64,000 nucleotides of DNA from Aspidiotus rigidus (GCA_035079385.1 JAVHKY010000013.1:15684001-15748000), one strand, 5' to 3'; shown: positions 12,322-27,000, counted from the stretch's first letter. Numbers and translations are program-made. Notes: generated by a model not told the origin, from the letters alone.

Positions 12322-14354
12322 CAACTGCAAGAATCGTACGTTATTATCTAGGCCTATTGAGAATAAGAAGTTTTTTAATTGTTTGTTTGACCTAATTAAT
12401 TTTCAATGGCTGAGTAGTGACCCCAAAGGTGGTTCAATCTAGACGCAATCGCATCACTTTTATCACAATGATAATACACTTACTGATCGACATTGAAAGA
12501 TTGTACCTATCATCAATAATTGTCCCTCTAATGATGTCCATGCTGTTCGTTGGGGAATGTGAAACTCTCTCCGGCCGCTCTTAGGATGCTAGTTGAGAAA
12601 TGTCCGTGAACCAGATTTCAGTACTTAAACATAATTATGTTTTATCTGGTTGTATACTCACACAGAAAATAGGCCTACTCGGTTATCTTGTCAAACGATC
12701 GGTCGATGCTTGATTTTCCATAGGGTACCTCCTAGTACGGTTTGAAGTACCATTATAAATGAGATTACAAAGTGATGTAAGCTGTATCGTAAATATTCGG
12801 TATCTCATCATCATAATAATACCTAATTTAACACATTTGTATTCCTAACTGATTAGTAGACTACCGCAATGAGATCGAAAGTTTTCAAAACTTTACCAAA
12901 GCCTACATTGTTCCCTTGTTCAACGATTTGTTGACGTGATGAAAGATGAAAAAATAATCTAATATGAGATATCCACTCCTTCTTGTATGCTTCTCAAAAT
13001 TTATGATGGTAGCTGGTAAGTAAGTTCAAAATCCAAATTCTTTTTCGTACCGGTAGCACACCAAATATTTTTCCACAACCCATATTAATTCTACATCGCC
13101 TAACAACTAATAAGAAAAAGGTACCGGTACCGGTATTCAAAATGTTTCGATCAAAAATTTGAGGACGCAGTCTTTAAATCGTGTATAAGATTGGAGACAG
13201 ATAACTTGCATGGTACAGAGAAGTGCTCCCTGGAAGGAACCAACATTTTTTCTTTATCAAAACACACTTTCAGTTGAACATAAGGTTTGAATTTCATCAA
13301 GTTAACTCAGTTTTCACTCAACTTGAGATATAGGTATCCCAGTTGAACTTTATAGCTTAAAGACTTCCCAATTTGAGGTAATTTGTCAGCATTCAGGGTC
13401 AATGGGCCAATTTGGTTTCTTTTAAAAGCCTAAGTGGAGGTCAAAGTTCCCTGAGGCTATTGAACCGTCTAGGAGGACTTAGGTACTTCTCATCAAAGTT
13501 CCAGTCAATTCTTATCAAAGTAACTTTCTCTAAAGGTGAACCATCACTGGAAAGTCCCTACCTTAGTTCAGCTCAGCTTTAAGCAAGGTCCAAGAGATCC
13601 AGAGAGGACGATTTAGGTTGAATTCTTGATAAAAAATGAACCCCCTTTGTTCATAAAACGCCACTATTGAGGCGCTACACACTATAACTGATAACAGCGT
13701 ATGATTGTCAATTGATAACACGCAATATTCTGCGATAGTGATGGTGCTTTAGTGTTGGGTCGATAGTTTTCCTTTTCCAAAAAAACCACCGGGGTGACTA
13801 ACCAGGGATGGGCACGAATCAATGTACGATGGCACAAATCAACCCACGAATCACCCAATCACGAATTACATTTTTTTGCGATGAACGCCCATTCGCCCAA
13901 ATGGTAGGCTGCGGCGCTGCTGGTGCTGCAGTAACGCAGTAAGCAGCAAAGAAGAAAAATAAACAATAGGAAAATATGAAGTGATAAGAATTCAAATCAA
14001 ATGATGCAAGTGCGTAACGTGAAGTGAAATAATTAAATCGAGAGCACCTGAACACTTTTCAGCGGCAATATTCATCTAAAATCCAATCTATTTTGCCGGT
14101 AGTAACTAATGAAACACGTTCATTTCTTTAATTATCTTTTAATCCAAAAACATCCATGTTCAAATTATCTGTAAAATTAATATTATCCTCTCAAAGACGA
14201 ACCCTTCTTGGTAAATATTAGTTTTTCTGATACCAGGGATATAATGGTTTGTCGCTTTGGATATGTTTCTAAATAACTGTTATTCACGTAAGCTTTTGTA
14301 GGGAATTGTACTCATCAAAATATAGTCAACAATAATTCGCGTCTAATCGTAACC
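12322..14354. other. Intergenic region between AMT and PUS1
   Basis: Contains the AMT 3' UTR and the PUS1 promoter region, neither of which I can delimit. A small 'ggtaccggtaccggta' repeat occurs near 13121, and a short motif built on 'cacgaatca' is iterated around 13813-13867. No further gene is seen. Confidence 0.45.
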
Positions 14355-16257
14355 ATGAACGATCCATGGCCGGTTCTGGAGAAACGAACAGCCGAAGAAG
14401 ATGCGAATGATTCGAGTTCCAAGAGACAGAAAGTCAAGAGGAAGATGTACGCTATCGGTTTGGCTTATTGCGGACAAGGATATTCTGGACTTCAACGGTA
14501 ATATCATACTGGAAATCAAAATTACGTGTCTCACTATTTACCGAGTTCAATCTTGTTTTCTTTTTATAGCAATCACGGATTGAAGACTATCGAAGAAGAT
14601 TTGTTGGTTGCGTTGAAAAAAATTGACGTTATTAATGACGAGGAATTTCGTAAACAACAATTGGTTAATTTTCAAAGAGCCGCTCGTACTGATAAAGGAG
14701 TTTCAGCCATTCGACAAGTTGTGAATTTGTCAATGAGTTAGTTCTCGTCTTTCCTAGAACGTTACTCCCGTACGTGAACTAGTTTTATGAATTTTATTCT
14801 CTTTTTAGGGGATGGTGTAACGCCGAAAGATCTAAACGAACATTTACCAGAGCAGATAAGAATATTAACAATTAAACGAGTAACGAAAGGATTCAATAGT
14901 AAGAATACGTGCGATTCACGAACTTACTCTTATACCTGTCCAACATTTGCGTTCGCTCCCAAAGACATTCCGGTCTCCGAAGATTTTAGAATGAACGACG
15001 AAATTTTCGAAAATCTTAATAAGTATTCGCAATTATTCTTAGGGACTCACAATTTCTTTAGTTTCACATCTGGGAGGTAAGAGCATCTCATTTTTCTAGT
15101 TTTTGCGTTATTATCGATGAAAAATTCGTAACTTCATGATCTGTTGTAGGAAACCTTTCGATCCAAGTTGTAAGCGACACATAATCGAGGCGAATTGGTC
15201 GAAACCTGAGGTATCAGAGGGAATAGAACTAATCATATTGAAAATTCGAGGTAAAATATTGAAATTGATTCTATTATTCCGGCGCGTATTCTGTATAAGA
15301 CCGTGTACGCTCTTTCAGGACAAAGTTTTATGTTACATCAAATTCGTAAAATGGTTGGCACCTTAATGGCTGTTTGTCGTGGTTACGCGGGACCGGATTA
15401 TATCAGTAAAGCATTAAATCCTGGTGAAACAGTTTATCTTCCTACTGCTCCTGGTCTAGGTTTATTACTCGAACAGGTGATTAATAACGAGCTTCAAGAA
15501 TGTTCATTCTCAGAATTAACCGTCTTCAAAAATGTGATGCTATTCTTTTCAGGTTCATTACGACTGGTATAATAAGAAGTATGGAGATAATGGTTTTCAT
15601 GAGAAATTGGATTTCGCCGACGTCGCAGAAGAGGTTGAAGAGTTTAGAAGAAAGAATATATTTCCAATGTTGATACGAGCCGAAAAGGAAGAGAAATCGT
15701 ATCCTTTATCAAATTATGTGTAGATAAAACTGCAGCATTTGTATCATTGTCCTCATCTAGTGCAAATCATTCCTTGTTTTGAGCTGAAATTCTAATAACA
15801 TACTGTAATCCTTCACCTCCGATCTTATCTGATACCAGTTTCGAATCCATCTCATCGAAGTATTACGAATTGAATTTCGAAATAAAGCCTGTGATTTTCC
15901 TTAATGAAGTATGTCAGAATGATGAATTATCTACAGACTCTTGAAACACATTACGAAGAAGACCACTCGATAAAGCCTGAAGAATATTTCCTCGATGACG
16001 AAACACCGAAAGTAGTCAATGATACTAAGTCGGAGACGAAATCTGAGACAGATGAACTTGCGATAAAAACCGAAGAGAAGTGCAACACTAATAACGAGTC
16101 GTCCACGGTATTCAGTCATAAAGAATCAAAGGTAGACGACCATTCGATAGAATCTAAAGTTGAGTCCATCAATAACGGATCACAAAAAGTTGAATCTGAA
16201 ACTCCGAGCGAGTCGAGTTCCCCTCAAGAAGAAAATTTAACCTCTGTATCGTCTTAA
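14355..16257 (+). CDS. PUS1: tRNA pseudouridine synthase 1 homologue (TruA family)
   Basis: Isomerises uridine to pseudouridine in tRNA (and some mRNA) in nucleus and mitochondria. Seven exons join in phase: 14355-14497, 14570-14736, 14809-15076, 15150-15250, 15319-15476, 15553-15698 and 15918-16257, giving 440 residues. The TruA core is visible: 'KMYAIGLAYCGQGYSGLQRN', the catalytic box ARTDKGVSA with Asp near residue 89, 'GFNSKNTCDSRTYSY', 'GTHNFFSFTSGR' and 'GQSFMLHQIRKMVGT'. The last exon starts with 'MMNYLQTL', matching the human 'MAQWLSTL' region, then gives an acidic, Ser/Glu/Lys-rich tail of about 100 residues. Reading through the last intron would stop at 15721 and lose this conserved piece, so the spliced form is preferred. 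Transcribed towards WDR1. Confidence 0.94.
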
Positions 16258-17417
16258 TTATAAATTTTCAAATCGTTTTAAATTATTTGTGTTCTTTTCT
16301 TACGACGTTGCCAGAAAAACGAGGCACTGGGATTGCTTTATTTGAAAACAAGAACTAGATCTCATTCTAAGCATTCGATCGAAAAATGAGTCAGGTTGTC
16401 GATTCTTTGTATTGAAAAAAAAAAAGACGAAGTCACTTTGCTCAGTTACACATTATATTAGTGCACATTCGTAGTATTTAATAAAGTTAAATACACTTCT
16501 CTCGCATAAAACCGATACAATCCACCGTTAAGAAAGGAAAAACTTCACCAACGACTTTTAAAATATTTACCGAAAGGTAATCTTAAATATCACATTAAAA
16601 TAATTCGTTAAAAAAGAACAAAGATTATTTGTTTTGGACAATATTTACATAATATTATAAATTAATGATACAATAATTACAATATTGCTTTTTACCCGCA
16701 GTGGGTGCGCTTAAATTGAAAAATAAAACTCAATAATGGAAGGAAAAAACACTCCAAAAAATGAGTAATATCCGCCAAATAACTTAATATGACATGATTG
16801 TGGCAAAATGAAACACAATATGAAGGCACGTTGACGGAATACTTTATAATAAATGCGGAGCGATATTTTCGTATCACTCTTCTTTTTCCTATAACGGCCG
16901 GCAGAATTCCGGGAACGGCTAAAAATTCGTAATTAATAATTTCTCGTACTTAGAAAAAATAATAAATTATGACGACGAAATAACTTTGGACGATAAATAT
17001 TATCGATTATTTTTGTGTTACATTCACACACCAAACTGAAAGCGATAAAATTGTTTGACTGGACGAGTAGACATAACGAGGACCCAAAAATGCATTGTCT
17101 TGTCATTGACTGACGTCAGCTTATCTGTGAAAAAAAAAGAACAGCGAACTCTGTATGATACTGAATGTTTTAGTAGACATCGTGGTAGACATATTGCTCC
17201 CAGATAAAAATCAGACGTTAACGTCAGATGGCACGGAAGGGAAAGGATACCCTCCATTAAAAACATTAAATACTTGGCCAGAATGAGTTCTGATTACCAA
17301 GGTCTAGCGATAGAAACGAGAAAAGTGACAAAGAAAGATGAGATTTTGTAATAAGGTCATTAGAATTCTTATGAGCTTATAATATCAACGCAAACTGCTG
17401 TAAATCGTTCTACCTAC
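16258..17417. other. Convergent 3' region of PUS1 (+) and WDR1 (-)
   Basis: Holds the 3' UTRs of both genes. A plus-strand AATAAA lies at 16480-16485, about 225 nt after the PUS1 stop. The WDR1 3' UTR must run leftward from 17417; I could not choose its cleavage signal. No other coding segment is seen. Confidence 0.6.
16480..16485 (+). terminator. Polyadenylation signal AATAAA, probably PUS1
   Basis: Canonical hexamer downstream of the PUS1 stop codon in AT-rich sequence. Assignment to PUS1 is by position only. Confidence 0.6.
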
Positions 17418-20400
17418 TTATATGGGCGTAATGTTCCAAATTTTCGTATTAGAATCTTGTCCAACTGAAACTAAAGTGGTATCGTCTAACCACGCTAATC
17501 TTGTAATTTGACTTTGCGAATGAGCATCTGTAAATAATCATATTAAGGTATGTAACAAACACGCGTCACTTTCCATTCCTCAAAATAAAGAACTACAATC
17601 GCATACTTTTAATTATCGTATGTTTACTCGGATCGGTCACGCTCCAAATAATAATAGCAGTATCCAAACTGCCGCTAGCGACTAACAGAGAGTTCGGTGA
17701 CCACGCTACACAATTTACTCGAGCATTATGGAAGCCCCATTCTTTTTTATGAGCCAACTGAAATCAAATCAGATGAACGCGCAGGTAATTAAAACGTAAT
17801 GAGCGCGTTTACAGAGAGTGAAGCTTGAACATGTCTAGAGAAATGTTCACTCACCGCAAATTCTGGAACTTTGTACAAAATTAGTTTGCGATACGTATCA
17901 CACGCGACCAAATATTCGTCGTTTGGCGAAAAGGCGCAATCGGTGAGACCTCCTCCGTGCTTCACTTCCGTTTTCGGACTTAAACTTGAACCATTGAGCG
18001 TGTAAACATGGAGCTGCAAAAATAAGTTTCTTTCACTCTCGATTCAGTTAATGAAAATAGACAGAAATATAATGCACTCGCATCGAAGCTCAAATAAAAA
18101 AAATCCTCGTCTTCCCCACTCCTCCAAAATACCAATTCTAATTAACTTCCTCACTATTTTTTCAATTGAACAAGCCTCATTCGGTGATTCATTTCAAGAT
18201 CCACTCTATCAGCACAAATCATTAAAGACACTCGACGTGAACGATGTATTCGGCTCACATAGAGTTGTCGACAACTTCCCAAAAAGCATGACTACTTACG
18301 GTATTATCCGTCGCACCACCAACGGCAACAAAATTTTTATTGTGACTAATAGCAACACATGCGGGCTCGTAATTGACCGGAAGACCGAATATTTTTTTCT
18401 TATTCTCCAAAACGATAACCTACAAGAATATGACGAAAATTAATAAAACTTCTACAAGTTATCAAACACGCGCGTGTCTCTCTTTTACCTCTTTCACGGT
18501 AGCGGTTATAGTGGTGTCGCCATTCACGTCCATACCTCGAGGCTGGGCGCCTAACTTCAATTCAAAAGGTGTGTAAGAATTATTCACGATATCTATTTCC
18601 TTGAGTTTGTCGTCGATACCGCAGGTGAACACAAATTCAGAAAGCGCTTTCATCCCGTTCATTTGATTACCATGTCCGTTACCCTCTACACGATCATTTT
18701 CGCCGGTCTCGCTATTCCACGAGGTCACGATACCGTCATGTGATCCAGTAAATATAGTTTTACGATCCGGACTTAACGAAAGTACAGTTATCGGTTTGTT
18801 ATGACCCTGAAACAAGAAATCACAAAAAGCATTACAACGTACTCTCCGAACATAATTTTACTATAAATTTCATACATACTTTGATGACTCGCAAAGGTTT
18901 CTGAGGATTATTAACATCTAAATACGATATACAACCACTCAGCGCAACTGATAATAAGTAGTTACCTTGCCACAAACAAGATACCTAAAAAAGCAGACCA
19001 GAATTAAGGACAATTACAGTAACAGCATATTTTAGCAGAAGATAAGTTACCTGTTGATCTTCAATTTGATTACCCATCGGGAATTCCGATATCACAGTCT
19101 TCGTTTCTACGTCCCACAGTTTGCAAGTTTTGTCACCGGATGCGGTTAATAACTGAGTCCCGTCAGGCTTCCACGCAACCTATCACGGTAACATTCTCCA
19201 TGAGCACCTCGTGAAATCGAAAGTTGAAAATAAAAACAGAAACCTACTCCGTAAACACCACCAGTATGAGCAGGCGATCCTATTTCGGTGATAAGTTCAG
19301 ACGAAGTGCCATCGTACAAGAATACCTTGCCATCGAAACCGGCAGAGGCGAACTGAGCACCATTCGGCGAATATCTAACGGCTTGAACAAAACGCGAGTG
19401 TTCCTGATGGCAAACGGATAAGTTAGTATTCATCGAGAGTGAGAAGAGGTACATTCGATTTTTCCTTTCCACACCTGCTTGGTCATTTTAAACTTGAAAG
19501 GCGGACCTTCGAAAACAGCGACTGTATTATCTTCGCTGCCGGTTACTATTCTGAACGGTCTGGTGGGCCGGAAATCGCACGTATTTATGGATTTGGACTG
19601 CCCAGAAATTTCACCGACCGATGTCCCAGTTTCGGCCATAAAAACGTGACCGAACCTAATGAGAATAAAATGTATCGACAACGCATCCAGTTAATGGTCA
19701 TATAAGATGAAGCAAATTTACTCACTTTTCTCGGCCTTCTCCAACCACCACCATCCTTTGATTATCGGGCGACCACGACAAATCCTTAATAGGACCGACA
19801 ATAGGCTGAAATTCATTTTTCAATATATGTTCTTGGTTGATGGTGTCCCAAATTCGAACTTTACCACTTTGATCTGGAATGGAAAATCACCGCTGTAGCT
19901 TACCGGTGAAAGAAATAGCATTGAAAATAAACGGAGTTGAAAATTTTTACCAGCTGATGCGATATAAAAACCGCTAGGCGAATATTTGGCCACGTTAACG
20001 GCACAAGAATGTTCGGTGTAAACATCAGATATTGCGGGATTCTATAATCAGACACATTGCATTACGAGGCCACCTAATTATATAAACAAAATTATTTCGT
20101 ACTTTTAACGTAAACACTCACGTCTATATTTCTAATGATGACGCTATTCCCATTCGTGTATAGGAAGTTCTTCCCTTTGGGATCACTGCCCAATACGATT
20201 GGCTGACCTCTTTGCGTCCTCGGGAGGGAGGCGAAAATGTATTCTGAAATGAAGAAATACGAATGTGTACTGCTGGAGAATTTTTAAACATAGTCAACTT
20301 ATTCTTACACAGATTACAAAGCAAAATGCAAATTTATTGATATGGAAATAGGATGATGAAGCATTAAAATTAAATTTTGAAAGAAATTGGTGACAAAGTT

Positions 20401-20553
20401 TAGTCGAGGAGCAGTTCTACTGTTGAACCGGAGACGGGTAATAACTAAAACACGTAAGTACACGAAATTACCCAGTGCCGGATTCAATTCAGCAATTTAC
20501 GAGAATGAAATTAACATCAACTAAAAGTTGTACTTACTGTTCGAAAATGACAT
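17418..20553 (-). CDS. WDR1: WDR1 / actin-interacting protein 1 (WD40)
   Basis: Cytoplasmic cofactor that helps cofilin disassemble actin filaments (flare in Drosophila). Thirteen minus-strand exons join in phase: 20538-20553, 20122-20243, 19951-20041, 19726-19873, 19475-19655, 19248-19403, 19051-19179, 18880-18984, 18489-18806, 18300-18419, 17855-18013, 17607-17757 and 17418-17527. They give 601 residues against about 606 in human, so the gene is complete. Landmarks are '[21 protein letters not shown]', '[15 protein letters not shown]', '[17 protein letters not shown]', '[13 protein letters not shown]', '[19 protein letters not shown]', '[18 protein letters not shown]' and the final 'TKIWNITPI'. 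Repeated WD motifs fit the two seven-bladed propellers of the family. The first exon carries only the first five codons plus one base. Confidence 0.96.
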
Positions 20554-21082
20554 TATAATTGCCTATTCTAGTTAAAATCAACGAATTAATATAATACACT
20601 TTTCAAAAATCTGTTCAAGTAATATGAAATTATCTAAACCATATTTGGTGTAAACGAGAGAAGTTTCAAGGAACGATCAAGAAGCCTCCCAACACGACTC
20701 AACAATTTCGATGAAAAATGATACCGCAATGAAAATAAAAAAAATTTCTCTGAGAATGAATAAAATTTTGTTAGAGAATGACGTAATTAGTATGGCACAA
20801 CCTACACCAGGTCGCGCTACTAAACATAAGATGGCGGTTGGAAGCACTATTTCTGTGCAGCTGCAATGCTAAAGCCACAAGACAAAAAAATCTGTTAAAA
20901 ACAAACGCATTCGGAATCGGAACTTCTAAAGTCGGAACCGAACAGTACTTCAGAAGACTGATGAAATTATCCAGTCTGATACTATATTCGATTCCAGAGG
21001 ATTTGAACGTTTTGTCTACAAAATGTGTTTAACATAACGCTAAGTAATTCAAAGTACTCTTAAGGGCTGAAAATTCAACGCC
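20554..21082. promoter_or_regulatory. Shared divergent promoter of WDR1 and SNRNP200
   Basis: Only 529 bp separate the WDR1 start codon (minus) from the SNRNP200 start codon (plus), so both promoters must lie here or in 5'-UTR introns. A YY1-type motif AAGATGGCGG occurs at 20828-20837, a common element of housekeeping TATA-less promoters. No clear TATA box is seen. The open frame at 20838-21032 has no ATG of its own significance and resembles nothing. Confidence 0.55.
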
Positions 21083-24000
21083 ATGGCGGACGCAGCTGCT
21101 CGGCAACTGCAATACGAATACAAAGCGGTAAGTTTTCTTACCAAAAGAAACACTACTATCGAACGTGTTCCTTTCGCTTCAATCGAATGACAAGTTCACA
21201 CTGATAGGTAAAAGGTAAACCTCGTATTTTTTGCTAATTACAGAATTCTAATCTCGTATTACAAGCCGATGTGCGGCTTATCGATCGTCGAAACCGCGAT
21301 GAAGCTACTGGTGAGGTATTGTCTCTCACCGGAAAGATGGATGGTACTAAAATGGGTGATCGTTATCAACGTTCGAAACCGGTGAAAGCGGAAGAACGTA
21401 AAGTCAAGTAGGTTCATTTTCAATCTGCTAATTCCTGAAAGAATGCAAATTGAATTATGATCAATTTCCGATAGACGAGAGAAACGTGATGAATCTCAGT
21501 ACGATTTCGAGAAAATGAAGGGTGCCAAACTAGTCGATGACATGGTTGGCCTTTATTACAAACCCAAAACGCAAACTACTCGTTCCACGTACGAATTTCT
21601 TCTTTCTTGTATTCAAGAGGCGCTAGATGTTGCTGTGGTATGATTGTTGTTAATATTTTGTCAGAAAATGAGAATTCTTGAAATTGACGAAGAGATTTAA
21701 ATTCTTTCTAGCCTCGTGAAGTATTATACGGCGCAGCGGACGAAGTATTAGCCGTACTCAAAAATGACAAACTGAAAGATCGAGAAAAGAAGATCGAAAC
21801 GGAAGCGTTATTGAATAAACTAACGGAAGAACGATTTGCTCTCTTTGTTAATCTAGCCAAGAAAATTACTGACTACAAAACCGAAGACAAAACTCACGCA
21901 GCTGGTAATTCTTTCGTTCTTCTGTCGAAATTATGATGAAGTATAAATAGTAATTGTAATCCTTGAATTAAAGATGAAAATGCGGTTGATGACACCTACG
22001 GTATCAATGTACAGTTTGAAGAAAGTGAGGAAGAAGATGACGAGGACGTTTACGGAGAGGTTCGAGATGAAGAGATGGACGAAGAAGGTGAAGAGGCCAA
22101 ATTAAGCAACGCCATTCATGCAGAAAATGTAAGTATTTTATTGAAGTTCAGAAACTTGATTGAATTGATGACGAGCCTCTATTTTTTCGTAGTTGACCGG
22201 TCGAGAAGAAACTAAGAAAGAGAAAACACTACACCCGCTTGATATCGATGCGCATTGGTTACAAAGGCGTTTATCACAGTATTACGATGACGCTATCATG
22301 ACGCAGGCAAGAGCCGCGGAAGTGAAGAATATCTTAAAGAATGCTGAAAATACGCACGAGTGTGAAACTCAGTTAGTCAATCTTCTCGGGCATGAATGCT
22401 TTAGTTTTATTAAAATTTTGAAGAAACATCGACTGATGAGTAAGTCTATCGTAATTCCATTCCATGAAGTGCACTGAAGTAGTCTTTTCGTTTAATTTAT
22501 TCCCGTTTTTTAGTTTTATATTGTACGCTGTTGGCATCCTCACAAAGTGAACGGGAGCGAGAAGAAATTCGCGAAAAAATGAAACAAGACGATCATTTAG
22601 CTCGTATTTTAAGGCAGTTAGAAACTGGTAAAGGTGATGATGAGGAGCAACATACTAGTGCGCAAATCATCAGACATCACGAGCAGATGCAAGAGTCGAT
22701 GGATTCAGCTGAGGGACAAGTTGTAGGACATCGTCAAATGTTAGATTTGGATGATATGGTGTTCACCGAAGGATCTCATTTCATGTCGAATAAAAGATGT
22801 CAGTTACCAGATGGTTCGTTTAGAAAAACCAGAAAAGGTTGGTGAAGGCTGTTTGACGGATTGAGGAGAGGAAAGTTCGTTCGATTTGTGCTAATTTCAT
22901 CTTGATTATTTAGGTTACGAAGAGGTACACGTCCCAGCGTTGAAACAGAAACCTTTTGCCGACGGCGAAACTCTAATGCAAATTGAAAAATTACCGAAAT
23001 ATGTGCAGCCAGCGTTCGCAGATTTCAAAACGCTGAATCGTATTCAAAGTCGTTTACACAAGACCGCTTTAGAGTCTGATGAGAATCTGTTGCTATGCGC
23101 GCCTACGGTAATATTTTTCACTTTCACAACTCTAAAAATGTGGAAAAAAATTTTAATTTTATGAATTGAATTCATTCAGGGTGCTGGAAAAACCAATGTC
23201 GCGTTACTATGTATAATGCGAGAGATTGGCAAGCACGCGAATACTGACGGCACTATTAATGTGGATGAATTTAAAATTATTTACATTGCTCCTATGAGAT
23301 CTTTGGTACAAGAGATGGTGGGAAATTTCTCCAAAGTAAGTTCAAATTTTACATGTATTTGAGTGTGCAAAATTGTGGAGGAAAAAAGATTAATTTTTGT
23401 ACAATTTGCTCGCAGAGGTTGGCATCGTACAATTTGACAGTTTCGGAATTGACTGGTGACCATCAGCTCACGAGGGAGCAAATACATAATACACAAATAA
23501 TCGTTTGTACTCCTGAAAAATGGGATATTATTACCCGAAAAGGCGGCGAGCGCACTTTCACTCAGCTTGTTAGACTTGTTATAATCGTGAGTATTACATA
23601 TTCAGCTGTTCGAAATTTGGAGAGGAGTTCAGATCTATTGCTCTCTATGCTGGGAACCATTCCTATTCATTCTCATTTTATCGATCTACCGCTGCAGATT
23701 CTTGAAATCCTGTGTAATGTTTCTGACTACAAACTAGAGACGCGAGGCAAAGTCATTAAGGATTTGAATTAACTTTTTGTAATTCATTATCATGTGTAGT
23801 GGAATACTCTGTTGTAGGACGAAATTCATTTGCTACACGACGAACGTGGACCAGTGCTCGAAGCGTTGATCGCTCGTACTTTGCGTAATATTGAAGCGAC
23901 TCGAGAAGACGTCAGAATAGTCGGTTTGAGTGCCACTCTACCCAACTACAAAGACGTGGCCAAGTTCTTGAGGATTCGTAATGAAACTGTGAGTGAATTT

Positions 24001-27000
24001 TTTTTTCTTCTATGTTTATACCAGTTATTGAATCTCGATGCGTTTTTGTCTCGTCTCGAAAAATATATATTTTTTTTTTAACTTGAAAAATCGTCGGCTT
24101 GATTTCTGATCAAAATCAATATCCGCCGATCTTCAAATCAGAACCAATATTAGTAGTGTGATTTAACCTTTCAATATTCAATATTTCTAGCAGAAATTAG
24201 AGTTGACCCGTTAATTGTTTCGTTTCAGGGTTTATTCTTTTTTGACAACAGTTATCGACCAGTTGCTCTTGAACAGCAGTACATTGGTGTTACGGAGAAG
24301 AAAGCGCTGAAACGGTTTCAAGTAATGAATGAAATTGTGTACGAGAAGATTATAGAACACGCGGGCCGTAATCAAGTTTTGGTTTTTGTACATTCTAGAA
24401 AAGAAACAGGTGTGTTTCATTTCCCGATTCTTTTTTCGTACTGGCCGATTAGAAAATCATTATCGTCGGTTTTGATTGCAGGAAAAACTGCCCGTACGAT
24501 ACGTGATATGTGTTTGGAGAAGGATACTCTCGGCCATTTCCTGAGAGAAGGCTCCGCATCGATGGAAGTCCTCCGAACAGAGGCTGAACAAGTGAAGGTA
24601 ACTTGGAGCACGGATTGGATTCTATTTTAAAGAAGAAATTGTACCATAATTCCAAAGAAAATTGTCTGCGTTGCATGAGTGTTAATATTGTCAAATTGGT
24701 TTTCAGAATCAAGAGTTGAAAGATTTACTGCCTTACGGTTTTGCTATCCATCACGCGGGTATGACTCGCGTAGACCGAACCTTGGTCGAAGATTTATTCG
24801 CCGATCGACACATACAGGTGTTGGTGTCCACAGCCACCCTCGCTTGGGGTGTCAATCTACCAGCGCATACCGTCATCATAAAGGGTACTCAAATTTACAA
24901 TCCCGAAAAAGGCAGATGGGTGGAATTGAGCGCGTTAGATGTTCTACAAGTAAGTGATTATTTTCAACAGATGAACGATTTTTCTTGTATGTTGTACGAT
25001 TTTACAGTCAATTGCTCTCTTTCCAGATGTTAGGACGAGCCGGACGTCCGCAGTACGACACCAAAGGTGAAGGTATATTGATAACGAACCACAGCGAGCT
25101 ACAATATTATCTATCTCTGCTTAATCAACAACTCCCTGTGGAGTCGCAGTTGGTGAGCAAATTACCAGATTTACTGAATGCTGAAATCGTTCTGGGTACC
25201 ATTCAAAATGTTCGTGACGCAGTAAAATGGCTCAGTTATACGTATTTGTTCATAAGGTGAGCTCGAATGTAAAGTCGAAGAACGCCACGAGAAAGATTGG
25301 ATGTTCCCTAATTTCTCGAAATTTTTGTAGAATGAAGAAAGAACCTTCCTTGTACAATATCACGGCGGACAAGTTGCAAACAGATCCTGATCTGGAGCAA
25401 CACAGAGCTGATATCATTCACACGGCAGCTTTTATGTTGGAAAAATGCGGTTTGATTAAATACGATCGGAAATTCGGTCATTTACAGGTACTTGAACTTC
25501 CCCGTGTCTAGCGTTACTACACCTCCTCTAAATTATGATTGACCTTTGACAGTCCTTGACGATTAGAATTCAAGACCACTCTCTCCACCAACACATGCAA
25601 AACGGTGTCCCCCAGGGAGAAGGATGGCGTGTTCCTCTCCTAAACACTTCTCTCTAACGAGCAGTAAGACCGCACCTGTCTTTCTTTGCACCACGAACTC
25701 CCTCTCAAATAATCACGAGAAAATCATTAGCTCGATAAATCACCTCCAACCCTTAATTTATATTCATCCATATTGTCCCTGAGCCCATAATCCAAAGTTT
25801 CTCATACTATTTTCATTTCACAGACGACTGAATTAGGTCGCATTGCTAGTCATTATTACTGCACCCATGAAACAATGGCCACTTACGACAAGCTGCTCAA
25901 ACCGACCTTAAGTCGAATCGAATTATTCAGGTAAGCGATTCGGATGTTTGGAATTATTGAAGTTTTTGAAACCCCAGCTTAAATAAGTACAATTTTTGCA
26001 GGGTTTTCTCGCTTTCGTCAGAATTCAAGAATATCAGCGTACGTGAAGAAGAGAAATTGGAGTTACAAAAGTTGATGGAAAGAGTCCCAGTGCCTATAAA
26101 AGTGAGTTCACGAAATTTATCAGTCACAACCAGCCGAGTGATATATCGATGCTATCGAAGATAATTTCTGTTTTAGGAAAGTATGGAAGAACCCAGCGCT
26201 AAAGTGAATGTTTTATTGCAAGCCTATATTTCGCAATTAAAATTAGAAGGTTTTGCCCTGATGGCTGATATGATGCACGTAACGCAGTCTGCGGAGCGTC
26301 TAATGAGGGCTATCTTCGAAATAGGTAAATACTAATATTCGCGATTCTATAGATGAGCTCGAATAATAATTTTCTCGTTGCTCGCTAGTTGTACATCGTG
26401 GATGGGCGCAATTGGCCGACAAAGCGTTGTCCTTGTGTAAAATGATCGACCGTAGAATGTGGCCTTCGATGTCACCGTTGCGACAATTCCGCAAAATACC
26501 CGAAGAAATAATCAAGAAAATCGAGAAGAAAAGTTTCCCGTGGGAGAGGTAAGTAAATTAATATAAACGCTGCGGGTTTCTAAATCGTACTTTAATCGCT
26601 TACTCTTCCTACAGGTTATACGATTTGGGCGCTAATGAAATTGGAGAATTGATACGAGTACCCAAGTTGGGTAAGACTATTCACAAATACGTGCACCAGT
26701 TCCCGAAACTGGAGTTGAGCACACATATTCAGCCTATTACGAGGTGAGCGACATTGGATATTGTTGTAGATGAAAAATGAAGAGAAAGAATATCTCACAT
26801 GTCTGATGATTTTTAGGTCAACTTTGAGAGTTGAACTTACTATCACACCTGACTTTCAATGGGACGAAAAAATACACGGCGCTTCGGAAGCTTTCTGGGT
26901 GTTGGTCGAGGATGTCGGTTCCGAAGTTATTCTACATCACGAATTCTTCCTGTTGAAAGCGAAATACTCGTCCGATGAACACATGTTGAAATTTTTCGTT

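Noticed and set aside
15699..15723. PUS1 ending at the TAG at 15721 by reading through the last donor
   Set aside because: Splicing from 15698 to 15918 is in phase and restores 'MMNYLQTL', which matches the conserved C-terminal region of PUS1.
20838..21032. Small gene in the WDR1/SNRNP200 promoter
   Set aside because: The 64-codon frame has no similarity to anything and overlaps the expected promoter and 5' UTRs.
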